DNA of 20,418 nt, taken from positions 1 to 20,418 of the forward strand of contig JBMNOI010000069.1 of the NCBI GenBank assembly GCA_050942995.1, given 5' to 3'. Positions within the stretch are counted from its first letter, which is position 1. Each line of letters opens with the position of its first letter. Of the stretch, positions 7,401 to 14,100 are shown in pieces. Source of the stretch: JBMNOI01 sp050942995. Its GTDB lineage: Bacteria; Chloroflexota; Anaerolineae; UBA1429. Under the pieces are notes generated by a model. That model ran no database searches, had not been told where the DNA came from, and saw nothing but the letters and a program-made list of their open reading frames with translations. The position numbers and the translations under genes were made by a program.

Positions 7401-8960
7401 GGTGGATAGCGAGCTCTGATCGTGGCCGATGTTGCCCCGCCGATCGACGGTTACGTCGCCGGGCAGAAAAGCGGTGTCGGGCATCTGGCCGATGGCGAGG
7501 ATCACACTGTCGGCCTCGATGATATATTCCGAGCCCTCTACCGCCACGGGGCGGCGGCGACCGTCGGCCTCGGGCTCGCTCAGTGCCATGCGTACCATCT
7601 CCACTCCGCTCACGGCGCCGTCGCGGCCCAGCGCGCGCACGGGATTGGTCAGGAAGGCGATCTCGACGCCTTCGGCCTCGGCCTCTTCTACCTCAAAGGC
7701 GTGGGCCGGCATCTCGGCGCGAGAGCGTCGATAGACGATGGTGACCTCGGCGCCCAGTCGTCTGGCGCAACGGGCGGCATCGATGGCGGTGTTGCCGCCG
7801 CCCACGACGACCACCTTGCGCCCCAGATCGGGGCGTTCCCCCGAGTTGATCTCTCGCAGCAGATCGATGGCCGAGCGCACGCCGCGTAATTCCTCACCCG
7901 GGATGCGCAACGCGGACGAACGATGCGCCCCGATGCTCAGCAGCACGGCGTCATATTCGGCGTAGAGGGCGTCCAGATCGTTCACCGGCGTGTTCGTCAG
8001 GATGCGCACCCCCAGATCGGCGATGCGTTGAATCTCGCCGTCCAGCACGTGCTGGGGCAGGCGGTAATCGGGGATGCCGTAGCGAAGCATGCCGCCGGCT
8101 TTGGGCAGCGCTTCGTACACCGTCACGGCATAGCCCAGCCCGGCCAGATCTTGCGCGGCGGTGAGGCCACAGGGACCGCCCCCTACGATGGCGACCCGCT
8201 CTTTGCGGGTAACGGGGGCGGGCTGCACCGGGCGATCGCCGTGCTCGGCGGCCCAGTCGGCCATATAGCGTTTGAGGGCGGCGATAGACACCGGCTCTTC
8301 ATTGAGCAGTTGACGGCTGCAAGCCGTCTCGCAGGGATGGTAGCATACCCGGCCACACACCGAGGTGAAGGGGTTCGCCATGCGGCTCACCTCCAGCGCC
8401 TCGGCATAACGACCCCGGGCGATGAGGGCGATATAACCCTGGGCGCTGGTTCCCGCCGGGCAGGCCGCCTTACAGGGAGAGGAGCCCCGCTTGTCGATCA
8501 CCATGACGTTGGGCACGGCCTGTGGATAGGGGCGATAGATCGCCTTGCGCGTGCCCAAGCCGCCGTCGAACTCGTTGGGCACGTCGACGGGGCAGACGTC
8601 GATACAGTCGGTGCAGCCGGTGCAGCGGTCGGTATCGACGAATCGCGGCTTGTGGCGGATGCGGGCGCGAAAGTGCCCCGCTTCCCCCTCGATCCCCTCC
8701 AACTCCGACCATGTGATGAGGTCGATATTCAGGTGGCGGGCGCATTCGACCACCTTGGGCGAGAGGATGCACATGGAGCAGTCGTTGGTGGGAAAGGTCT
8801 TGTCGAGCTGGGCCATGGCGCCGCCGATGGCCGGCGAACTCTCCAGCAGATGCACCTTGAACCCGGCATCGGCCAGATCCAGCGACGCCTGGATGCCGGC
8901 GATGCCGCCGCCCACCACCAGAACCGCTCCCGTTTTCTTGTCTGTGGGCTGTAACGTCAT
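4491..8960 (-). CDS. hdrA: Giant HdrA fusion: HdrA - GltD/NfnB-like insert - second HdrA
   Basis: A 1489-residue flavin/iron-sulfur protein, more than twice the usual HdrA length of about 650. Module 1 opens with an FAD Rossmann motif GGGIAG (17-22) and the HdrA internal ferredoxin motif C113-C116-C119-C123-P. It is interrupted at about 160-560 by a GltD/NfnB-like unit: cysteines 163, 167, 202, 206, 210 and 214, FAD motif GGGPCG (260-265), second nucleotide motif GGGNTA (387-392) and VFVAGDAATG (525-534). A cysteine-rich tail CLSCGICAECYRCVTACK (628-645) follows, then HdrA sequence resumes with CVGSRD (727-732) and YCSSVCC (739-745). Module 2 begins with the HdrA N-terminal domain FVCHCGINI (931-939), a second Rossmann GGGVSG (1072-1077), YCSRVCC (1231-1237), and a C-terminal two-cluster ferredoxin (C1415-C1464). 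GAGGGG precedes the ATG by about four bases. HdrA is the bifurcating flavin subunit; here it probably also has its own NADPH site. Confidence 0.9.
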   Translation of the reverse strand: MTLQPTDKKTGAVLVVGGGIAGIQASLDLADAGFKVHLLESSPAIGGAMAQLDKTFPTNDCSMCILSPKVVECARHLNIDLITWSELEGIEGEAGHFRARIRHKPRFVDTDRCTGCTDCIDVCPVDVPNEFDGGLGTRKAIYRPYPQAVPNVMVIDKRGSSPCKAACPAGTSAQGYIALIARGRYAEALEVSRMANPFTSVCGRVCYHPCETACSRQLLNEEPVSIAALKRYMADWAAEHGDRPVQPAPVTRKERVAIVGGGPCGLTAAQDLAGLGYAVTVYEALPKAGGMLRYGIPDYRLPQHVLDGEIQRIADLGVRILTNTPVNDLDALYAEYDAVLLSIGAHRSSALRIPGEELRGVRSAIDLLREINSGERPDLGRKVVVVGGGNTAIDAARCARRLGAEVTIVYRRSRAEMPAHAFEVEEAEAEGVEIAFLTNPVRALGRDGAVSGVEMVRMALSEPEADGRRRPVAVEGSEYIIEADSVILAIGQMPDTAFLPGDVTVDRRGNIGHDQSSLSTGRPGVFVAGDAATGPRSAIEAIGMGHHAAESIHRYLSGEEVELLPRIDPERVVTLSRGEVARQVASGRAVRRPRHHAAERPVVERLNDFDEITAGFTEEQAIAEAERCLSCGICAECYRCVTACKPDAIRHALDERYSEIEVGAVILATGFDPFDPRIKHELGYGRLPNVVTSLEFERILSASGPTGGHVLRRSDGAPPRRIAFLQCVGSRDRQCGHEYCSSVCCMYAIKEAVIAREHDHAIQATIFFMDMRAYGKDFDKYYERARDEYGVRFVRSRVARVDGNPDGSLDLVYVTEDERHLHETFDMVVLSVGLEPSRGTRELIERLGLRPTDEGFVYTDEIDPLASSRSGIYVCGAAHSPRDIPETVMQAGAAAAEAGALLAPARHTLTQVKEYPPEIDVSGDPPRVGVFVCHCGINIAGTVDVEAVQEYVRTLPYVVYAGRNLFTCSQDTQGAIQEIIREHGINRVVVASCSPRTHEALFQETIREIGLNPHLFELANIRDQCSWVHQSRPQEATEKAKDLVRMAVARVTYHRALYGRPLPVTHSALVVGGGVSGMTAALRMADQGYEVHLVEREEVLGGNARHIHRTLRNERIQEALARIIHRTTTHPRIRVYTGSTLRAVEGYLGNYRSIIGRNKTGGNEVTVEHGVAIIATGGRERVGDDYFYGRDPRVLTQRQLEEALAGGGPSPAPRSVVMIQCVGSRTPENPYCSRVCCSQALKNAIEIKKRDPECDVHILYRDIRSYGLRETYYRQARDLGVLFTRYEAEAPPRVERRDGALEIRLHDPIVGQEVVLRPDLLALSVGIAPQEDAGDLAALFKVPLNAEGFFLEAHMKLRPVDFSTEGVYLAGLAHGPKFLDEAIVQTGAAVARAATILSRDELMAAGSVACTDPVCCVACGDCVAICPYGAIDMVHKEVTRRNRKDCAEVNPVLCKGCGACAAACRSGCITLDGFDDMQIMAQIAALMTE

Positions 8961-9005
8961 AATGCCCCTCTGCCCTGAATGAATACGTACGACCGATCCT
9001 GTAAC

Positions 9006-9023
9006 GACACGCGATGCCGTGTC
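9006..9023. other. Small hairpin in the hdrC-hdrA gap
   Basis: The 76-base gap between hdrC and hdrA contains the inverted repeat GACACG (9006-9011) and CGTGTC (9018-9023) with a six-base loop. There is no T-run after it on the minus strand. It may be incidental or a processing site. The gap is also where an hdrB gene could be expected in related clusters, but no reading frame is present in it. Confidence 0.3.
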
Positions 9024-9036
9024 CTTGCTGTGTTCC

Positions 9037-9516
9037 CTATAACTCTGCGTCCTCGATCTTTTTCGCCACCCTGTTCGCCACGTCGGTCAGTCGCGCGGGG
9101 CCGGGCTCGTCTCGCGTCTCCAATATGGCGCGAATCAACTCCAGGCGCAGGCTGTGAGCCAGACGATCGACCCGTTGCACCCGCTGCAGGAATCCGGCGT
9201 CGAAATATCCCTCGACCACCGCCATCTCGCGCAGGGCGCGCATCACGTCGCCGAACTGGACGTTTTGCGGGCAGTAGGCCGTGCAGGTATAGCAGGTTTC
9301 GCAATACCACAGCAGCTCGCTGGAGAGCACTGCCGCCCGCTGGCCCATGAGCACCTGCCGGATGATCTTGCGAGGGCTGTAGCGCTCATCCACCTCGGTG
9401 ACGGGGCACCCCGCCGTGCAGGTGCCGCACGAATAGCAGACCTTGATCTGATCGCCACCGGGTTGGGCGGCCACATCATACTTGAAATTGGGGTCGTACT
9501 CGCTGCCGTTCGCCAT
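9037..9516 (-). CDS. hdrC: Heterodisulfide reductase subunit C-like ferredoxin
   Basis: A 159-residue HdrC-family protein carrying two classical [4Fe-4S] motifs, C27-C30-C33-C37-P (CYSCGTCTAGCP) and C72-C75-C78-C82-P (CETCYTCTAYCP), with the conserved YSPRKIIRQVLMG helix (46-58) between them. The ATG at 9516 gives the normal HdrC length and has GAGGG about seven bases upstream. A longer open frame back to 9684 overlaps metF and adds unrelated sequence, so it was not used. HdrC normally carries electrons from HdrA to the noncubane clusters of HdrB. Since no hdrB lies in this cluster and metF is only 11 bases upstream, this subunit may deliver electrons to MetF/MetV instead. The family call is firm; that destination is inference. 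Confidence 0.92.
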   Translation of the reverse strand: MANGSEYDPNFKYDVAAQPGGDQIKVCYSCGTCTAGCPVTEVDERYSPRKIIRQVLMGQRAAVLSSELLWYCETCYTCTAYCPQNVQFGDVMRALREMAVVEGYFDAGFLQRVQRVDRLAHSLRLELIRAILETRDEPGPARLTDVANRVAKKIEDAEL

Positions 9517-9527
9517 GGTATTACCCT

Positions 9528-10478
9528 CTATTCCTCTGCCCCGGAGAGATCGGCCATCGTCGGGCGGGGCAGCAATCCGGCCCTCTCGACGATGGGCTGC
9601 ACGGCTTCTTCCCACTCGACGGCCATGATATGCACACCGTGCACCCCTTCGATCTCGGCCAGCTCCTGGATCATCTCGGCGCACAGGGCGATCCCCTCGG
9701 CCCGGGCCTTGTTGCCGCGGCCGGCGCCGGACATGCGCCGCACGATTTCGTCGGGCATCGATATACCTGGCACGTTACTGTTGATAAAGCGCGCCGCCCC
9801 CGCCGACTTGAGCGGCATGACTCCGGCGAGAATGTGGACCTTTTCGTGGAGGCCCATATCCACCACACGCTTCATATACTCGCGAAAGCGGGGGATATCG
9901 AAAATGCACTGCGTCTGGATGAAATCGGCGCCTGCGGCCACCTTTTTCACCAGGCGGATGATCCGCATCTCGAACGGATCGCCGAACGGATTGGCCGCCG
10001 CACCGATAAAGAGCGGCATCGCTCCTTCGACGGGATCGCCTCCTGCGGTGAGCCCCTGGTCGCGCATACGCGCCACCATCTGAACGAGCTGTACCGAATC
10101 CAGATCGAACACATTTTTGGCCGTGGGATGATTGCCGAACACCTGATGATCTCCCGAGAGACAGAGCAGGTTGCGCACGCCCAGCGCGACGGCGCCGAAC
10201 AGGTCGGACTGGATGGCCAGCCGGTTGCGGTCACGGCAGGTCATCTGCATCACCGGCTCTAATCCGTCGCGGCACAACAGGGCGCAGGTAGCGGCGCTGC
10301 TCAGGCGTACGATGGCGGTCTGATTGTCGGTGACGTTGATGGCGTCGCAGGTGTCTCGCAGCAGGCCCATCTTTTTCGCCACCACCTCGACATCGGGCCC
10401 CTTGGGCGGACCCAACTCGGCGGTGACGGCGAACGTCCCCGAGCTCAGGATGGCCTCCAGACGGCTGCCCGATTTCAT
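9528..10478 (-). CDS. metF: Methylene-tetrahydrofolate reductase, catalytic flavoprotein
   Basis: A 316-residue MetF of the short, TIM-barrel type found with MetV in acetogens. It reduces 5,10-methylene-THF to 5-methyl-THF with FAD or FMN. Visible family signatures are TAELGPPKG (19-27), whose Glu21 matches the catalytic acid of MetF, MTCRDRN (79-85), LCLSGDH (105-111), GAAANPF (159-165), TQCIFD (189-194) and the substrate-side SNVPGI (234-239). The ATG at 10478 overlaps the metV stop (ATGA), and AAAGGA lies nine bases upstream. The longer open frame to 10745 runs antisense through metV and was rejected. It lacks an obvious NAD(P)H domain, so it must get electrons from partner proteins, most likely MetV and HdrC/HdrA. 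Confidence 0.95.
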   Translation of the reverse strand: MKSGSRLEAILSSGTFAVTAELGPPKGPDVEVVAKKMGLLRDTCDAINVTDNQTAIVRLSSAATCALLCRDGLEPVMQMTCRDRNRLAIQSDLFGAVALGVRNLLCLSGDHQVFGNHPTAKNVFDLDSVQLVQMVARMRDQGLTAGGDPVEGAMPLFIGAAANPFGDPFEMRIIRLVKKVAAGADFIQTQCIFDIPRFREYMKRVVDMGLHEKVHILAGVMPLKSAGAARFINSNVPGISMPDEIVRRMSGAGRGNKARAEGIALCAEMIQELAEIEGVHGVHIMAVEWEEAVQPIVERAGLLPRPTMADLSGAEE

Positions 10479-11146
10479 CGCAGCATATCCTTTCGCACGG
10501 TGCGGCGCGGGCCGCCATGCCGCGAGGGCGACCAATCTTTGACCGGCTCGACGGCCAGCAACCGATCGACCTGCCCGATACGCACCAGCCGATCGTAGAT
10601 CATCTGCCAGGCGCAATCCAGATGCTCGGGATCCACCTCGCAGCGACCGTTCTCCGAGCCCCCGCAGGGACCGTTGAGCAGGTTCTTGGAGCAGCGGGCG
10701 ATGGGACACACGCCGCCGAAGCGATCGAGCACACAGTTGCCGCAACCGGCGCAGCGCTCCGACCAGATGCCCAACTCCTCAGGGCGGCCCATATGCTGCG
10801 TGTTCAACGCGGGATAGACGATGACATCGGGGAACTGCTCGGCCAGCGTCTGCACTCCCACGCCACAGGCCATCGAGAGCACCACATCGTGATTGGCGAT
10901 CTCGTCGGCCAGCGGCGCGTTGAACTCTTCCTCACACTGGCGCTCTACGGCGCGGCCGGTGATGATGATATCCGGGTTGGTCTCGCGCAGAGCCAGGCGT
11001 AACGCAGAGGTCATCACCTGAACCTCGCGCTCGCCGCCGGCCAGGCACACGGCCACACAGGTGTTACAGCCCAGCACCAGCAGGCGGCGGGTGTGTTGAA
11101 GGTTGGCCGCGATCTCGGCCAGCGGTTTGCGTTCAGCGACGATCAT
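10475..11146 (-). CDS. metV: MetV, zinc/iron-sulfur partner of methylene-THF reductase
   Basis: A 223-residue member of the 'methylene-tetrahydrofolate reductase C-terminal domain' family, the MetV subunit that accompanies MetF in acetogens. The N-terminal domain has CNTCVAVC (27-34) and SMACGVGVQTLAE (91-103). The C-terminal domain is cysteine-rich: C132, C135, C138, C147 and C152, followed by LLNGPCGGS (156-164), C169 and C178, as is usual for MetV. These residues bind iron-sulfur clusters and probably zinc. The ATG at 11146 overlaps the stop of the upstream MvhD-like gene by ATGA, and its own stop overlaps metF the same way, so translational coupling and a stoichiometric MetFV unit are expected. 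MetV is thought to be the entry point for electrons into MetF. Confidence 0.94.
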   Translation of the reverse strand: MIVAERKPLAEIAANLQHTRRLLVLGCNTCVAVCLAGGEREVQVMTSALRLALRETNPDIIITGRAVERQCEEEFNAPLADEIANHDVVLSMACGVGVQTLAEQFPDVIVYPALNTQHMGRPEELGIWSERCAGCGNCVLDRFGGVCPIARCSKNLLNGPCGGSENGRCEVDPEHLDCAWQMIYDRLVRIGQVDRLLAVEPVKDWSPSRHGGPRRTVRKDMLR

Positions 11147-11556
11147 GCGCTTGCCTCGTCTGTGGCACTATTCTCCGGCTCGAAGGCACGGAACGATTCG
11201 ATGATGCGGACCAGATCCGCCGCCATCGTGGGGGATATCGTCTCGCAGGCCAGCCGCCAGCCCTCTACACCGGCTTCCTCCAGCAGCGAACGGGCGGCAT
11301 CGACTCTTGCCATGGCGCGGCGGCTGCCGTCGATAGAACGGCACGCGCCCTCCTGACAGATGAGGGCCAGCACGCGATCGGCGCCCGATTCAAAGGCCTT
11401 GAGCAGATACAGCCCGTCGAGCGCGCCTCCGCAGGGCAGCTCTACCCATTCGATATCCGGCCATTCGTAACCGGCGGCCTCCAGCTCTTTTCGCGCCATA
11501 CCGGCAGAGCGCTCGCAGCCGAATATCACCCACCGTTTGCCGGGCGTCGTCGTCAT
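11143..11556 (-). CDS. Second MvhD-like protein with an altered cysteine set
   Basis: A 137-residue protein of the MvhD family, clearly diverged from FlxD at 4000-4464. The positions equivalent to the CNWC motif read GCERSAG (13-19), so the second cysteine is missing. C42 (PCGGALD), C67 and C72 (CQEGACR) match the remaining family cysteines, leaving four candidate ligands where FlxD has five. Length is normal. It overlaps both neighbours by ATGA and lies between metV and a HdrA-like gene, which suggests it docks the HdrA-like pair to MetFV. Whether it still binds a [2Fe-2S] cluster cannot be told from sequence. The assignment to the family is good; its separate role is inferred. Confidence 0.8.
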   Translation of the reverse strand: MTTTPGKRWVIFGCERSAGMARKELEAAGYEWPDIEWVELPCGGALDGLYLLKAFESGADRVLALICQEGACRSIDGSRRAMARVDAARSLLEEAGVEGWRLACETISPTMAADLVRIIESFRAFEPENSATDEASA

Positions 11557-12731
11557 ACCGGGTCCCCCTGCAGCCGGGCGGGTAACGCCGATCCCACCAT
11601 CTCAATGGCCCGCACCGGGCAATGGGCGGCACAAATTCCACAGCCAAAACAGGCCGGTTCGGCCACCCGCGCCGCCGTCACCCCGTCGTACGAGGCGATT
11701 TCGACGGCGGCATGCGGGCAGGAGCGCACGCAGGTCAGGCAACGGATGCACTTTTCCGCGTCGACACGGGCCGGCGATGCCTCCGACTTGATATATCCCC
11801 GCCCCAGCAGGGCGTCTACGGCGGCGACCACGGCCTCGGCGTCGGCCTCTGCCTCTTCGAGGCTACAATCCATGTGGCAGCGTCCGGCGAAAAAGATGCC
11901 CCGCCGGGAGGCCAGTCCGGCGCGATAGGCGCGTACGTTTATCGGCTGAAAGTGACCGTCCTCGCCGAGGCGAACGCGTAACGCGGCGGCCAGCGCGGCG
12001 GTATCGTCGCGCGGGCACACTCTTTCGGGCACGATGACCGGCCGGGCATGCACGGGGCCGTCGGGTCCGTCGATGACGATGCCCTCGTCTCCCTCACACA
12101 TGGGCAGGTCCGGCCCTCGATAGCGGACGAATACCACGCCGTCTCTGCGCAGCTCGCGGGTGAGGCGCTCCAATCCCGGCGAATCGACCTTGAGGTCTCG
12201 ATAGAAGCAATAGATCTCGGCGTGGCTCCGGCGGCGCAGCCGCTGCACCAGATGCAGAGCGGCGGTGGCTCTCTCCTTGCCCGTCTGTTCGCCCAGATCC
12301 AACACCAGCGCCACGGGGGTGAGCCGATAGGCCAGGCTGTTCTCACGCAGGTGGTCGGTCGTTAGCCGTCTCTCTGCGTGAGACAGGGACAAAAGCCATG
12401 GCGAGGCCGCCGGCCCGCCGATCTCCGGCGGGGGGCCCTGCCCACTGCCGGTGGCGACGACGACGGCCGATATCTCGATGTGGATCGCACGGCCGAATTC
12501 ATCGCTCAATGTGGCGGTAAATGCGCCCACGTGGCCGTCCAGCGTGATGAGGGTATGCCTCTCGTAGATGGACAAGTCGGGACGGGGCGAGGGCACGTCG
12601 GCCGGGGGACCGTCGGGCGAGGCCCAGTGCACGCCATAGCCCAGGGTCAACAGCTCTCTGGCAGATCGTGCCGCCTCGATCGTGCTCCCCAGCACCAGTA
12701 CCTCACACCCTGCGGGGAAACGCCCACTCAT
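11553..12731 (-). CDS. HdrA-like protein with degenerate flavin domain and C-terminal 2x[4Fe-4S] ferredoxin
   Basis: A 392-residue protein combining a HdrA-type pyridine-nucleotide-disulfide oxidoreductase fold with a ferredoxin tail. The nucleotide loop at the N-terminus reads VLGSTIEAAR (13-22) and lacks the GxGxxG glycines, so dinucleotide binding there is doubtful. The downstream motifs VVATGSG (91-97) and GIFFAGRCH (278-286) are retained. The C-terminus has two complete clusters, C328-C331-C334-C338-P and C361-C364-C367-C371-P. GGAGGG sits four bases before the ATG, which overlaps the stop of the next gene upstream by ATGA. Together with the flavoprotein at 12728-13759 it looks like a split HdrA, one half keeping the flavin and the other the ferredoxin, in the manner of QmoA/QmoB. 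A ferredoxin-interacting subunit is the most likely role. Confidence 0.78.
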   Translation of the reverse strand: MSGRFPAGCEVLVLGSTIEAARSARELLTLGYGVHWASPDGPPADVPSPRPDLSIYERHTLITLDGHVGAFTATLSDEFGRAIHIEISAVVVATGSGQGPPPEIGGPAASPWLLSLSHAERRLTTDHLRENSLAYRLTPVALVLDLGEQTGKERATAALHLVQRLRRRSHAEIYCFYRDLKVDSPGLERLTRELRRDGVVFVRYRGPDLPMCEGDEGIVIDGPDGPVHARPVIVPERVCPRDDTAALAAALRVRLGEDGHFQPINVRAYRAGLASRRGIFFAGRCHMDCSLEEAEADAEAVVAAVDALLGRGYIKSEASPARVDAEKCIRCLTCVRSCPHAAVEIASYDGVTAARVAEPACFGCGICAAHCPVRAIEMVGSALPARLQGDPV

Positions 12732-13759
12732 GGCGCCCTCCCCAGCAGATAACGATGACAGGTCTCGGCGGCCTGTTGAGCGTGGACGATCGATTCGGCG
12801 ATGGCGCGGGGGGCGCCGCAGGCCCCGGCCACAAAGAGGCCGGGCACGAGGGTGCTCACCCCGTCATCGGTGGTGGCGTAAAACCCGTCGATGTTGCGAT
12901 GCAGGCCGAACATTCCGGCCACAGCGGCCGCATCGTCACGCGGTCGCATGCCCACCGAGAGCACCACCAGATCGAACGTCTCGCGGCGCGGTGCAGATTC
13001 CAGAATGTCGTCGTACAGGAATTCGGCCCGGGTGGGATCATCCTCGGCGCGGCGGATCACCGCCGGCAGCCCCGCCACCATGCGGATCCCTTCGGCCCGG
13101 GCGGGGGCAAAGTCGCGCCCGGCGACCTGGATATCCATCTTGAACAGGGTGATCTCTGAATCGGGGCGTTGCGCCTTGAGCAGGCGGGCCAGGCGTACCG
13201 CGTAGCGGCAGCACACCTGCGAACAGTAGCCGCGGCCGGCGTGCTCGTCGCGCGAGCCCACACACTGGATAAACGCCACGCGCTCCAGGGGCAGATCGTC
13301 GTACGCGTGCTGCCCCTCTTGTCGTAGCCGGCGCTCCATCTCTTCGCCGGTGGTCACCATGGGCAGAACGCCGTAACCGTAGGAGCCCCTGGTGCGTGCG
13401 TCGATGGGGGCAAAACCGGTGGCCAGAATCACGGCGTCATAGAACGCCTCTCCGTTGCCGGGCGCGGTTTCGACGTAAAAACCTCCGTCGGCGCGCCGTG
13501 CACGCACCACGGAGGTTCGGGTCAGGGTATGGAGCCTCTCGACGGAATCGAGATCTCGCATCGTATCGGCCAGCAGGCACCCGCCGCAGAACTGGCACTC
13601 GCCGTCGACGGCCTTGCAGCACACGGTACGGGCGTTCCCCCCGAGCACCGCATCGCGCTCGACGAGGGTCACGTCCACATCCCGTTGACTCAGATTGATT
13701 GCCGCGCTCGCACCGGCCACCCCGCCTCCGAGGACGAGGGCCTTGGGTCGTATCAGCAT
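12728..13759 (-). CDS. HdrA-like FAD oxidoreductase, first gene of the train
   Basis: A 343-residue HdrA-related flavoprotein with an intact FAD Rossmann motif VLGGGVAGASAA (9-20) and acidic E34. It also has LGGNART (39-45), a cysteine cluster C47, C48, C55, C58 and C61, ILATGF (111-116), FIQCVGSRD (163-171) and YCSQVCC (178-184). It ends with GLFVAGACGAPRAIAES, the usual FAD-binding end. It lacks both the HdrA N-terminal domain and the C-terminal ferredoxin, which the next gene supplies. The ATG at 13759 follows a weak GGATAGG site. It is the first gene after the leftward promoter at 13886-13914, with about 120 bases of leader. Role inferred: flavin subunit of a second, compact HdrA-like unit tied to MetFV by the MvhD-like protein. 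Confidence 0.83.
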   Translation of the reverse strand: MLIRPKALVLGGGVAGASAAINLSQRDVDVTLVERDAVLGGNARTVCCKAVDGECQFCGGCLLADTMRDLDSVERLHTLTRTSVVRARRADGGFYVETAPGNGEAFYDAVILATGFAPIDARTRGSYGYGVLPMVTTGEEMERRLRQEGQHAYDDLPLERVAFIQCVGSRDEHAGRGYCSQVCCRYAVRLARLLKAQRPDSEITLFKMDIQVAGRDFAPARAEGIRMVAGLPAVIRRAEDDPTRAEFLYDDILESAPRRETFDLVVLSVGMRPRDDAAAVAGMFGLHRNIDGFYATTDDGVSTLVPGLFVAGACGAPRAIAESIVHAQQAAETCHRYLLGRAP

Positions 13760-13885
13760 GTGGGCCTATCCATAAAAGGCTTGCCTGCCAGAGGCGGCTG
13801 GACTGTGCTGGTGGTGGTTTGGTAGATTGCGCAGGGGACGGCAGCATATCGGGCGCGGTGCATCCACCTGCGAATGACTCGCTTC

Positions 13886-13914
13886 ATTATAAATCGGAAG
13901 AGAGCAGAGGGCAA
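13886..13914 (-). promoter_or_regulatory. Sigma70-type promoter for the metVF-hdr-flx gene train
   Basis: Read on the minus strand, TTGCCC (13914-13909) and a perfect TATAAT (13891-13886) are separated by 17 bases. Transcription would start near 13879, giving a leader of about 120 bases before the first HdrA-like gene at 13759. No riboswitch was recognised in the leader. It is the best minus-strand promoter I see upstream of the train. Confidence 0.6.
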
Positions 13915-13925
13915 GCGAAGCGAAT

Positions 13926-14015
13926 CGATGGTCAGGTATCTCCTTTCAAAGGTCTCTGTCCATCGTGCACAGCCCGGATCGACGGTGGTCCGATGTGTTA
14001 CATCGACCCGGATCG
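13926..14015. promoter_or_regulatory. Cluster of inverted and direct repeats between the divergent promoters (possible operator)
   Basis: Between the two divergent promoters lie several symmetric sequences. CGATGG (13926-13931) pairs with CCATCG (13960-13965), with the perfect palindrome CCTTTCAAAGG (13942-13952) inside. CGATGT-gtt-ACATCG (13991-14005) is extended by flanking GGT and ACC to an imperfect 22-base inverted repeat (13987-14008). The nine-base CCCGGATCG occurs twice, at 13973-13981 and 14007-14015, bracketing that repeat. This is typical of a regulator-binding region, but I cannot name the regulator. The rest of the 411-base gap (13760-14170) holds only the two promoters and no convincing gene. 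Confidence 0.42.
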
Positions 14016-14100
14016 GTGTCTATCGATGGGCACCCTCCTTCCTCCTCCAGTTTGACGTATCTTTTTCGCCTGAATCGGGGCTCTGTGCCGACAGAGTTGT

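Noticed and set aside
7923..8954. A 343-codon plus-strand open frame opposite the 5' part of hdrA
   Set aside because: Same reason: antisense of a strongly coding frame, no recognisable motif.
8961..9036. Searched for a missing hdrB between hdrC and hdrA
   Set aside because: Only 76 bases with no reading frame; no CCG-domain motif was found elsewhere in the window either.
9517..9684. Possible N-terminal extension of HdrC
   Set aside because: It overlaps the end of metF and has no HdrC homology; the ATG at 9516 gives the normal length.
10479..10745. Possible N-terminal extension of MetF
   Set aside because: It is another frame of metV; the ATG at 10478 with an ATGA overlap matches MetF starts.
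13939..13952. AAAGGAG ribosome-site-like sequence on the minus strand in the divergent region
   Set aside because: No start codon follows at a usable distance and no conserved reading frame begins there; it is part of the CCTTTCAAAGG palindrome.
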